Made by a program: the position numbers and the translations under genes. Of a DNA stretch of 57,937 bases, positions 1 to 7,079 are shown piece by piece. The stretch covers positions 1-57,937 of the forward strand of contig NZ_FNPT01000028.1 in assembly GCF_900107375.1 (NCBI RefSeq). The letters run 5' to 3'. Source of the DNA: Lysobacter sp. yr284. Lineage in GTDB: Bacteria; Pseudomonadota; Gammaproteobacteria; Xanthomonadales; Xanthomonadaceae. Under the pieces are notes generated by a model that worked only from the letters and a program-made list of their open reading frames with translations, had not been told where the DNA came from and ran no database searches. The stretch's first letter is position 1; the number at the start of each line of letters is the position of its first letter.

Positions 1-881
1 GTCACCGTCGGACACACGGCAGCGCCGCTCGCCAGACAGGTCACGCTGGTCTTGTTCAGACCGGCCGCGGCCGGATCGCGCACCACCGAGCCGTCAGCCG
101 CGCTCGGGCCGGCATTGCTCAGCTCAATCGTGTACGTGGTCGGGTCGCCGGCCTTGACCGTGTTGACGCCGTTGCTCTTGGTCAGCGTCAGATCCGCCAC
201 CGGAATGACCGGGTCGGTGTCGGTGACCGTGCCGGTCGGGGTCGGGTCGGTGGTGTTCGGCGGCAGGGTCGCGGTGACCGAGTTGCTCACCGAACCGCTG
301 GTCGCGGTGACATTGGCGTTGACCGTGAAGGTCAGGGTGCCGCCGGACGGCAGCGTGGCGATCGTCAACCCGCTTTCGAAGTTGGCGACGGTGACCGCCG
401 GACACACCGCATTGCCCGTTGCCAGGCAGGTCACGCTGGTCTTGCTCAGACCGGCCGCGGCCGGATCGCGGATCACCGTGCCGTTGGCCGCGCTCGGGCC
501 GTTGTTGGTCAGCACGACCGTATAGACGGTAGTGCCGCCCGCGGTCACGCCGTTGCCGCCGTTGGTCTTGGTCAACACCAGGTCGGCCACCGCCGCCAGC
601 GTGTTGTTGTCGGTCGCCGAACAGCGCCCCGTCCCCGGATCGAACACGCCGCCGTTGCGCGTGCACTGCGTATCGACGTTGGTCACGTTGTTCGGCGGCG
701 CGATGGTCGCGGTGTTGCTCAACGTCGTCGGGAAGTTCTGCGCGAACGCAGGCAGGCCGGCCAGGGCCAACGCTGCGGCGAACCACATCCTCATCCCGGT
801 GCGAGTCTTGCGCGGGCCAGCATCGGGGTCGCGCGGACGCGGCGACGGGCTGGACGGGATGAGGAAGTTGGCGATTTTCAT
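1..881 (-). CDS. DUF11-repeat surface protein, N-terminal part (runs off left edge)
   Basis: The reading frame opens at 881 and has no stop before the window edge, so only the first 293 residues are visible. After about 30 basic residues comes a hydrophobic signal-like stretch (MWFAAALALAGLPAFA), so the protein is probably exported. The rest is Thr/Asn/Val-rich and holds repeats of 130 residues (390 bp period), each with the motif DPAAAGL(S/N)KTSVTCLA and the phrase LTKTNG or LTKSNG, typical of the DUF11/CARDB-like Ig-fold domains of large bacterial surface proteins. The start at 881 has no clear Shine-Dalgarno sequence; ATGs at 794 and 788, immediately before the hydrophobic stretch, are plausible alternatives. 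The function is unknown; adhesion or an envelope role is only a family-level guess. Confidence 0.8.
   Translation of the reverse strand, partial: MKIANFLIPSSPSPRPRDPDAGPRKTRTGMRMWFAAALALAGLPAFAQNFPTTLSNTATIAPPNNVTNVDTQCTRNGGVFDPGTGRCSATDNNTLAAVADLVLTKTNGGNGVTAGGTTVYTVVLTNNGPSAANGTVIRDPAAAGLSKTSVTCLATGNAVCPAVTVANFESGLTIATLPSGGTLTFTVNANVTATSGSVSNSVTATLPPNTTDPTPTGTVTDTDPVIPVADLTLTKSNGVNTVKAGDPTTYTIELSNAGPSAADGSVVRDPAAAGLNKTSVTCLASGAAVCPTV
11..506 (-). repeat. In-frame tandem repeat of the DUF11 domain (390 bp period)
   Basis: The segment near 1-120 recurs near 391-510 with high identity and an exact 390 bp offset (130 codons). The most conserved part encodes DPAAAGL...TSVTCLA. More copies probably lie beyond the left edge. 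Confidence 0.8.
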
Positions 882-1526
882 ACGGTAGCCCAAACAGGAG
901 TTCGGTAAGCGCCGGGACGCGCGGGCATCCGCCGGAGGGCGGTGGCCTGCGCGCGTCTTGCGGCTGGTCGACGTGCTTACTGCGGGTTTGCCTTGGTATT
1001 GCGGGTCGTGCGGTGCGGCGGCGGGCGCTGCGGCGAACGCGATCGCGTTCAAGCCGCGACGCTCGGCTCCGCGCTCGCTGCGCCTGGACTGCGCGCGCGC
1101 TTCGGAGCCAGCTGGGCGGTGCCTGCCGCAGCCACCGGACGCGTGCGTCGGCGCTGCAGCCGCTACTGCCTGGCTGTCGCTTTTTGGTTACGGCGGGAAC
1201 CGCCCGGCGCATGCCCAGTTCGGGCCACTGCACGACGAGCAGAAAGAAGCCGCCCTATGGGCGGATGGACCAGCGACATCCCCTGGGATATCGGTGCTCA
1301 GCCAATGACACGCCATGACGTGCCCCCCCTTGCTCCCACACCCGGTACGCCTTGGCGCTGTCGCTAGTGCGCCTTTTCCGTGCCTGGAGTGGAACCCCTA
1401 TCGCCAATACGTGATTCGTACTGCCTTACAGGACAAGACCGCAAATAGTGTGCCATCCATCACATTGTTGCTTCAATGAAGATCACAATAAAAATGCGAT
1501 GGGCAAAGCACAAATCGCGTCCTCAT

Positions 1527-1563
1527 GGGGCAAAAAGTGACGCGAAGCGACGTTTTTTGCCCC
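1527..1563. terminator. Long hairpin, possible bidirectional terminator
   Basis: GGGGCAAAAA at 1527-1536 pairs perfectly with TTTTTGCCCC at 1554-1563, and the interior can extend the stem with G-U pairs and one mismatch around a GAA loop. The T and A tracts lie inside the stem, so termination could occur on either strand. It may also be a palindromic regulatory element. Confidence 0.4.
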
Positions 1564-1666
1564 ACATTCCTGCAGGCGCGCCGAACCGCCCGGACTTACC
1601 TGCGACCAACGGACCACGAACTAAAAGTGCGTTTTCGTGTCAAAAATTAGCCGTCTTAGCGCAGAA

Positions 1667-1698
1667 GAGATGTGAAATTCACATGCGACTTACATCTC
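1667..1698. promoter_or_regulatory. Nested inverted repeats, possible operator
   Basis: ATGTGAA and TTCACAT flank a single A at 1670-1684. An outer pair GAGATGT (1667-1673) and ACATCTC (1692-1698) encloses it. The half-sites resemble CRP half-sites, but the 3-nt spacing between TGTGA and TCACA does not fit the CRP spacing of six. The AT-rich surroundings support a protein-binding site. Confidence 0.35.
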
Positions 1699-1838
1699 AA
1701 ATAATCACTAAACGCGGGGAAAAAGCCGCTTAAACGCGATTTTCGGTTCAGCGCGTTCAGTCATGGACGCCACTTCGGCGTGCGCCGGGCCGTCCGCCCG
1801 GCATTCGCGGCGGACTGAGATGGTTTGCGCCCAGGCCC

Positions 1839-1844
1839 TATAAT
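1839..1844 (+). promoter_or_regulatory. -10 element (TATAAT) upstream of ispB
   Basis: A perfect TATAAT lies 26 bp before the ispB start codon, which would give a short leader of roughly 20 nt. No good -35 hexamer is visible at the usual distance. Confidence 0.5.
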
Positions 1845-1870
1845 TCGCGTTTCTTCGATCCGACCGCCCC

Positions 1871-2869
1871 ATGCCCTCCAGCGCTACGACCCTGTCAGTC
1901 CCCGACCTGGCGAACATCCAGTCCCTGGCCCGCGACGACATGGGCGCCGTCGACGCCCTGATCCGGCGCCGGCTGGCCTCGGACGTGGTGCTGATCAACC
2001 AGGTCGCCGAGTACATCGTCGGCGCCGGCGGCAAGCGCCTGCGGCCGATGCTGTTGCTGCTGGCGGCCGGCGCGCTCGGCCACCGCGGCCCGCAGGCGCA
2101 CCAGCTCGCCGCGGTCATCGAATTCATCCACACCGCCACCCTGCTGCACGACGACGTGGTCGACGAATCCGACCTGCGCCGCGGCCGCAAGACCGCCAAC
2201 GCGGTCTGGGGCAACGCCGCCAGCGTGCTGGTCGGCGACTTCCTGTACTCGCGCAGCTTCCAGCTGATGGTGGAGCTGGAGCGGCTGGAGGTGATGCAGA
2301 TCCTCGCCGACACCACCAACCGCATCGCCGAGGGCGAGGTGCTGCAGCTGCTGCACGTGCGCAACCCCGACACCGACGAGCCGGCCTATCTGCGCGTGAT
2401 CGAGCGCAAGACCGCGGTGCTGTTCGCCGCCGCGACCCGCCTGGGCGCGCTGCTGGCCGGCCGCGACGCCGCCGTGCAGCAGCGCCTGCACGACTACGGC
2501 ATGGCCCTGGGCTACGCCTTCCAGATCGCCGACGACGTGCTCGACTACGCCTCCGACGCGCAGACCCTGGGCAAGAACCTCGGCGACGATCTCGCCGAGG
2601 GCAAGGCCACCCTGCCGCTGATCCACGCCATCGCCCACAGCGAGGACGCGGTGCGCGCGCGCCTGCGCGCGGCGGTGGAGCACGGCGACAGCGATGCGAT
2701 GCCGCAGGTGCTGGCGGCGATCCACGCCACCGGCGGCCTGGCCTACAGCCGCCAGCGCGCGCAGGACTACGCCGACGCGGCCGAGGCGGCGCTGGATGGC
2801 TTGGAAGACAACGACTACGTGGCGGCGCTGCGCGGGTTGGCGCGGTATGCGGTGAGCCGCGATCACTGA
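1871..2869 (+). CDS. ispB: Polyprenyl (octaprenyl-type) diphosphate synthase
   Basis: This trans-prenyltransferase extends farnesyl diphosphate with isopentenyl diphosphate to make the long side chain of ubiquinone. The 332-residue length is normal for the family. Both aspartate-rich Mg-binding motifs are present: DDVVD at residues 94-98 followed by the RRG of the first motif, and DDVLD at 221-225. The GGKRLRP motif at about 53-59 binds the diphosphate. The ATG at 1871 follows a TATAAT -10 box and begins at the expected N-terminus. Chain length (C40 assumed) cannot be read from sequence by eye. The gene stands alone, with a palindromic repeat cluster downstream. Confidence 0.9.
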   Translation: MPSSATTLSVPDLANIQSLARDDMGAVDALIRRRLASDVVLINQVAEYIVGAGGKRLRPMLLLLAAGALGHRGPQAHQLAAVIEFIHTATLLHDDVVDESDLRRGRKTANAVWGNAASVLVGDFLYSRSFQLMVELERLEVMQILADTTNRIAEGEVLQLLHVRNPDTDEPAYLRVIERKTAVLFAAATRLGALLAGRDAAVQQRLHDYGMALGYAFQIADDVLDYASDAQTLGKNLGDDLAEGKATLPLIHAIAHSEDAVRARLRAAVEHGDSDAMPQVLAAIHATGGLAYSRQRAQDYADAAEAALDGLEDNDYVAALRGLARYAVSRDH

Positions 2870-2979
2870 GGATTGCGCGCGGGTGTGTCTGCGCAGACAT
2901 CGGGGCTGGAACGTTTGCCGCTGAGCGGCAGGGCGTTTCGGCCCCGATTCGTTTTATCGCCGCGTTGTCGCGACCGCTA

Positions 2980-3080
2980 CCTGTAGGAGCGGCGCGAGCC
3001 GCGACCGCGACAACGCAACCACCGCGCCAGTTTCATCGTAGTTGCGTTGTCGCGGTCGCGGCTCGCGCCGCTCCTACAGG
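2980..3080. repeat. REP-A palindromic repeat, perfect 40-bp arms
   Basis: The arms at 2980-3019 and 3041-3080 are exact reverse complements over 40 bp, separated by 21 bp. The arm core is GTAGGAGCGGC followed by GCCGCGAC. Related copies sit at 3148-3190, 13420-13516 and 23239-23321. The long perfect stem could act as a transcription or mRNA-stability barrier 3' of ispB. Confidence 0.85.
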
Positions 3081-3211
3081 CAGATCGCCAAGCTGCGTTG
3101 GTATCGGGGGCGCTTGCGCCGCTACGCGAGGCTGCGATGGTTACGGCGTAGTTGCGTTGTCGCGGTCGCGGGTCGCGCCGCTGCTACAGGCAGATCGCGA
3201 AGCTACGTCGG
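3038..3211. repeat. Tandem duplication of the right arm of REP-A
   Basis: The right arm plus its flank (beginning at 3038) recurs at 3148 with a 110 bp offset and a few substitutions, including the flanking phrase CAGGCAGATCGC. This leaves a third half-element next to the full palindrome. Confidence 0.7.
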
Positions 3212-3215
3212 GGCT

Positions 3216-4016
3216 TCAATCGCGCGCGCCGAAGCGCTCGGCGAAGAACGCGCGCATCGCCGCGAACGAGCGCTTGGCCGCGCGCGCATCAAAGCGGCAG
3301 TTGTCTTCCGGCGGGTTGCCCGCGTTCTCCGATTCGGCGAAGCAATGCCGCGCGCCGCTGTAGTTGATCAGCTGCCAGTCGGCGCCGCCTTCGTCCATTT
3401 CCTGCTCGAAGGCGACGATGTCCTCGTTCGGCACCGACTTGTCGGCGGCGCCGTTGAGCACCAGCACCGGGGTGTTGATCTTGACCCCGTTGCCCGGCAG
3501 GTGCGCCTTGAGCCCGCCGTGGAAGCTGGCGACGCCGGCGAGGTTGACGCCGGTGCGCGCCAGTTCCAGCACGCTGGAGCCGCCGAAGCAGAAGCCCAGC
3601 GCGCCGATCCGCGACGCATCCAGCGGCGCGGTCTTGTCCTGCGCCTTGAGCGCCGCCAACGCCGCGGTCGCGCGCTTGCGCATGGTCACGCCGCCGTCGG
3701 CATAGACCTTGCCGACCGCGGCCTTGGCCTCGTCCTTGTTCTTCGGCCGCACGTCCTTGCCGTACATGTCGGCGACCAGCACCACGTAGTCGTCGCCGGC
3801 GATCTCGCCGGCGCGCTTGATCGCGTTGTCCGTCACGCCCATCCAGTTGGGCACCAGCACCAGGCCCGGCCGCTTGATCGCGTTGACATCGTCGTAGACC
3901 AGCACGCCGCTGAACGCTTCCTCGCCGATCCTCCATTCCACCGGCCGGGACTTGATCGCGGCGAAAGCGGGCGAGGCGCACAGGGCGAGCAGCAGGACGG
4001 CGACGGGACGGCGCAT
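3216..4016 (-). CDS. Secreted dienelactone hydrolase family protein
   Basis: This is an alpha/beta hydrolase of the dienelactone hydrolase family, 266 residues with a cleavable signal peptide (about residues 1-19, ending SPAFA), so it is probably periplasmic. The catalytic triad is visible: nucleophile Cys143 in GFCFGG, Asp192 in NGAADKSVP and His224 in GARHCF. The use of Cys rather than Ser is characteristic of this family. A GGAG ribosome binding site precedes the ATG. The substrate is unknown, and no catechol degradation genes lie nearby, so a role in aromatic breakdown is not supported. Confidence 0.85.
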   Translation of the reverse strand: MRRPVAVLLLALCASPAFAAIKSRPVEWRIGEEAFSGVLVYDDVNAIKRPGLVLVPNWMGVTDNAIKRAGEIAGDDYVVLVADMYGKDVRPKNKDEAKAAVGKVYADGGVTMRKRATAALAALKAQDKTAPLDASRIGALGFCFGGSSVLELARTGVNLAGVASFHGGLKAHLPGNGVKINTPVLVLNGAADKSVPNEDIVAFEQEMDEGGADWQLINYSGARHCFAESENAGNPPEDNCRFDARAAKRSFAAMRAFFAERFGARD

Positions 4017-4127
4017 GGCGGGGCTCCGGGGTTGGGCGGTCGGCGCAGACTAGCGCGCTTGCCGGGCCATGGGCGTGACGATGGCGGCCGCGGGCCGATT
4101 CGATGCAAGCCGATGACGCGGGCTTTT

Positions 4128-4210
4128 GTGGGAGAGCCTTCAGGCCCGACGCGGTCGTTTCGGATTGCGGCGATCCGAGCGGAAGGCGTCGGGCCTGAAG
4201 GCCCTCCCAC
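4128..4210. repeat. REP-B palindromic repeat
   Basis: The inverted arms are of the type GTGGGAG...CTTCAGGCCCGACGC, and the reverse complement ends at 4210. The element lies between the 5' end of the hydrolase gene and the 3' end of murD2. Copies of the same family occur at 24131-24216 and 39915-40000, with a single arm near 29981-30005. Confidence 0.8.
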
Positions 4211-4256
4211 GAAAGCGGAGAGCCTCGGGCTGCGGTCTTCCCCGACGAGCGCCGGA

Positions 4257-5669
4257 CTAAGCGATGCCGATGCCCGCGATCGCGCTGATCGTGTCGGGAT
4301 CGAACCCCGCCAGTTCGGCGAAATGACGGCCGCGGGCGACGTAGTCGCGATACGGGCCGAAGCTCGGCGCGCCCGGCGACAGCAACACCACGCCGCCCTG
4401 CGCGCCGAGCGCGTCGCGGGCCTGCTGCATGGCGTCGGCGAGGTCGCGCGCCACGCTCAGGGCGAAACCGCCCTCGCCCGCCACGGCTTCGAGCAGGCGG
4501 TGGATGCGCGGGCCGTTCTCGCCCATCGTGACGATCGCCAGCGGTGCGCGCGTGCGCATCGCTTCGGAGAAACCCTGCCAGTCGATGCCGCGGTCGTGGC
4601 CGCCGACCAGCAGCGCGATGCGCTGGCCGGCATAGCAATCCAGCGCCGCCAGCGTCGCATGCGGCGTGGTGCTGATCGAATCGTTGACGTAGGCGACGCC
4701 GTCGCGCTCGCCGATCGGCTGCAGCCGGTTCGGCAGCGGCTTGAAGCTCGCCGCGGCCGGCGCCAGGGCGACGGCGTCGAGGCCGAGCGCCTCGATCGCG
4801 GTCAGCACCGCGCACAGATTGCCGCGGTTGTGCCGGCCCGGCAGCGGCAGCGCCGCGGTGTCCATGATTTCGCGCTCGCCGCGCCACAGCGCATCGCCGC
4901 GCAAATGCCAGCCGGCCGGGTCGCCGAACCAGCGGATCTCGCTGTCGGGCAGCGACAGCGCCGCCAGCGCCGGATCGGCGGCGTTGAGCACCGCGATGCG
5001 CGGCCGCGCCTGGGTCAGCAGGCGCAGCTTGTCTTCGACGTAGCGCGCCTGCGAGCCGTGCCAGTCCAGGTGTTCGGGATAGAGGTTCAGCGCCACCGCC
5101 ACGTCCGGCCGCGCGCCGCCGAGGGCGACGTCGCCGGTCTGGTAGCTCGACAGCTCGATCGCCCAGAACTCGGGCGGCTGCGGCGATTCCAACGCGTCCA
5201 GCGCCTCCAGCAGCGGCAGGCCGATGTTGCCGGCCAGCGCGGTGCGGTGGCCGCCGGCGCGCAGCAGGTGCGCCAGCAGCGAGGTCGTGGTGCTCTTGCC
5301 CTTGGTGCCGGTGACGCACAGCGTGCGGCCGCCGGCGCGCGCGGCGGCATGCTCGCCGAACCACAGCGCGGTGCCGCCGATGAAACGCGCGCCCTGCTCC
5401 GCCGCGGCCACGGCTTCGGCGCGGTACGGGCTGATGCCGGGCGACTTGACGATCCACTCGAACCCGCCCAGGCGCTCGGCCGTGGCTGCGGTTTCGACGA
5501 TCAGGCGCGCATCGTGGAGGCCGCGCGCGTCGGCGGCCTCATCGGGCGAACAGAACAGGGTCAGTTCGAGCTGCGGCAAGCGCGCGCGGATCGCGTGGTA
5601 GGCGGCGCGGCCTTCGCGCCCCCAGCCCCACAGCGCGACGCGCTTTGCGTCAAGCTGCGAAATACGCAC
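4257..5669 (-). CDS. murD2: UDP-MurNAc-L-alanine--L-glutamate ligase (MurD2 type)
   Basis: This Mur ligase (470 residues) carries the ATP-binding loop GTKGKST at residues 121-127 and the N-terminal nucleotide-substrate fold. It would be called murD by general similarity. The gene directly upstream encodes MurL, and in Xanthomonas the partner of MurL is MurD2, which adds L-Glu rather than D-Glu to UDP-MurNAc-L-Ala; I infer L-Glu specificity from that context. The GTG start at 5669 lies inside the end of murL (20 bp overlap), which suggests translational coupling. If the inference is wrong, the gene is an ordinary D-Glu-adding MurD. The product acts in the cytoplasm in peptidoglycan precursor synthesis. 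Confidence 0.85.
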   Translation of the reverse strand: MRISQLDAKRVALWGWGREGRAAYHAIRARLPQLELTLFCSPDEAADARGLHDARLIVETAATAERLGGFEWIVKSPGISPYRAEAVAAAEQGARFIGGTALWFGEHAAARAGGRTLCVTGTKGKSTTTSLLAHLLRAGGHRTALAGNIGLPLLEALDALESPQPPEFWAIELSSYQTGDVALGGARPDVAVALNLYPEHLDWHGSQARYVEDKLRLLTQARPRIAVLNAADPALAALSLPDSEIRWFGDPAGWHLRGDALWRGEREIMDTAALPLPGRHNRGNLCAVLTAIEALGLDAVALAPAAASFKPLPNRLQPIGERDGVAYVNDSISTTPHATLAALDCYAGQRIALLVGGHDRGIDWQGFSEAMRTRAPLAIVTMGENGPRIHRLLEAVAGEGGFALSVARDLADAMQQARDALGAQGGVVLLSPGAPSFGPYRDYVARGRHFAELAGFDPDTISAIAGIGIA

Positions 5670-7008
5670 GCAGTCGCTCCCACAGCGCCGGCGGCACGCG
5701 GTGCTCGCCTTCCAGCGCCAGCAGCGGCTCGATCCGCAGCTCCTCGCCCGACAGCTGCGGCCGGATCTCGCGCGCGAAGCGCTCGACCAACGCGTCCTCG
5801 CGCCATTCGGCGCGCTCGGCCAGCGCCGCCATCGCCGCGCGCGATTCGCGGCCTTCGCCGACGCATTCGAACGGCTTGTGGTTGCGGTATTCCAGCAGCG
5901 CGTCGAAGCCGTCGGTCTGGGCCGGATCGTCGAGCAGGTTGCGGCCGAAGATCGAGACCAGACGAGGCTTGGTCATGAACGGCGCCAGCGCCAGGAACAC
6001 GAAGTGGCATTTCGGGCAGACGCCGCACCAGCGGCTCGCCGGCCGCTCGCCGAGGATGTGGAAATTGCGGTTGCAGCTGCTGAAATGCGCGTCGTAGCGA
6101 TCCCCGCGCGCGAACTGCCGCGCCACCGCCAGTTCGCTCAACGGCCGCAGCAGCGAGTAGTAGCGCAGGTCCGCGGCCACGTGCGTCTGCAGGTAGTCGC
6201 CGAACGCCTGCTCGCAGGCCCAGCCCTTCGACCACTGGTGGTTCACCTCGCCGGTGCCCTCGATCATGCTGCCGTAGCTGGCCGAGCGCTCGTTGGAGAA
6301 CACCACCTGGTCGACGCCGCGCAGCAGCGCGGCCAGGGCCATGATCGCCGAGTTCACCACGGTCACCGGGATGTGGCCGTTGTACGCGCCCTGGCGGTTG
6401 TACTCGAACAACTGCGGCGCCAATGCGCGGCCGAGGTTGAGCGTGGCCAGGCCGGTGCGCTGGGCGCAGGCGGCGATCAGCTGCGAGCCGCCGATCCAGG
6501 TGACGGTCTGCTCGATGCCGAGCGCGCGCAGGGCCTCGATGCTGACCAGCGAGTCTTTGCCGCCGCCGATGGCGACCAGCGCGTGTTCGCGCAGGCCCAG
6601 CGACGGCGCCGCCGGATCGGCGGCGGCCTGCGCCGGAAACTCGATCTTGCCGTGCAGGTTCAGGCCGTTGCGGTAAGCGAACTCGCCCAGGCCGTTGACG
6701 TAGATCAGCTCCAGCAGCGCCGCGGTGTCGGCGTCGATGGCGTACGAATCGATGCGGATCGCCTCCGGCACCGCCGCCTTGTAGTAGCTCACGCCGGCGA
6801 TCAGGTGCAGCAGCCGCAGCATGCGTTCGACCGCCTGCGCGCGCGCGCCGTCGAGCGCGAACGGCGCGCCGGGCACGACGACGGTCTCGACCAGCTCCGG
6901 GCCGTCGTCGAAGGCGTAGACCAGTTCGGCCACGCCGGTCGCCGCGTCCAGGCCGCAGCGCACGAATCGGAAGGCGCGCACGGCGTCGCGCTGGAATTGA
7001 TCGCTCAC
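5650..7008 (-). CDS. murL: UDP-MurNAc-L-Ala-L-Glu epimerase
   Basis: The 452-residue protein matches the MurL family known from Xanthomonas, which converts the terminal L-Glu of UDP-MurNAc-L-Ala-L-Glu to D-Glu in an ATP-dependent reaction. A P-loop-like motif GGGKDS is at residues 148-153, and a cysteine cluster CGVCPKC at about 325-332 could bind a metal. I chose the GTG at 7008 because the sequence VSDQF after it looks like the family N-terminus; an in-frame TTG at 7071 would add 21 residues read from what is otherwise the mini-ORF region. The gene lies between lysAC and murD2 in one minus-strand operon. A pathway with MurL and MurD2 would make MurI-derived D-Glu unnecessary. Confidence 0.85.
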   Translation of the reverse strand: MSDQFQRDAVRAFRFVRCGLDAATGVAELVYAFDDGPELVETVVVPGAPFALDGARAQAVERMLRLLHLIAGVSYYKAAVPEAIRIDSYAIDADTAALLELIYVNGLGEFAYRNGLNLHGKIEFPAQAAADPAAPSLGLREHALVAIGGGKDSLVSIEALRALGIEQTVTWIGGSQLIAACAQRTGLATLNLGRALAPQLFEYNRQGAYNGHIPVTVVNSAIMALAALLRGVDQVVFSNERSASYGSMIEGTGEVNHQWSKGWACEQAFGDYLQTHVAADLRYYSLLRPLSELAVARQFARGDRYDAHFSSCNRNFHILGERPASRWCGVCPKCHFVFLALAPFMTKPRLVSIFGRNLLDDPAQTDGFDALLEYRNHKPFECVGEGRESRAAMAALAERAEWREDALVERFAREIRPQLSGEELRIEPLLALEGEHRVPPALWERLRAYFAA

Positions 7009-7079
7009 AGGTTCACTCTCGAAATCGAAACGGTCGCGCGCCGCGCAATCGCGGTGCCCAGGGTCGCGCAAGCGCTCAT
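7005..7079 (-). CDS. 24-residue mini-ORF joining lysAC to murL
   Basis: The ATG at 7079 overlaps the lysAC stop (ATGA), and the TGA at 7005-7007 overlaps the murL GTG start (GTGA). The predicted peptide, of 24 residues, is MSACATLGTAIARRATVSIS followed by RVNL and has no known domain. It may only be a coupling ORF that carries ribosomes from lysAC into murL, or it may be chance. Confidence 0.3.
   Translation of the reverse strand: MSACATLGTAIARRATVSISRVNL

Larger units (their letters stand above)
882..1870. other. Intergenic region with an AT-rich core
   Basis: This interval of about 990 bp separates two divergently transcribed genes. Positions 900-1370 are GC-rich, and several overlapping open frames there lack family resemblance or convincing ribosome binding sites. 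Positions 1380-1740 are clearly richer in A and T than the rest of the window and hold a strong hairpin (1527-1563) and nested inverted repeats (1667-1698). A small open frame of 85 codons at 1476-1733 is Lys/Arg-rich with no recognisable domain. I regard the segment as probably regulatory or a remnant, not as a secure gene. Confidence 0.5.

Noticed and set aside
124-1233. Long minus-strand open frame rich in Arg overlapping the DUF11 gene
   Set aside because: It is a shadow frame of the DUF11 gene and GC-rich upstream DNA. Its composition is Arg/Ala-biased without any domain, whereas the other frame has a signal peptide and clear repeats.
1670-1684. Possible CRP site
   Set aside because: The half-sites TGTGA and TCACA are present, but the spacer is three bases instead of six.
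1476-1733. 85-codon open frame in the AT-rich island
   Set aside because: There is no ribosome binding site or recognisable domain, and it contains a strong hairpin. It was kept only as a remark under the intergenic region.
2980-3211. CRISPR array
   Set aside because: The repeats are inverted, few and long, without regular unique spacers or cas genes nearby.
3289-5457. Very long Arg-rich frame antisense or out of frame to the hydrolase and murD2 genes
   Set aside because: It crosses two recognised genes in a different frame and shows no family resemblance. It reflects the high GC content.
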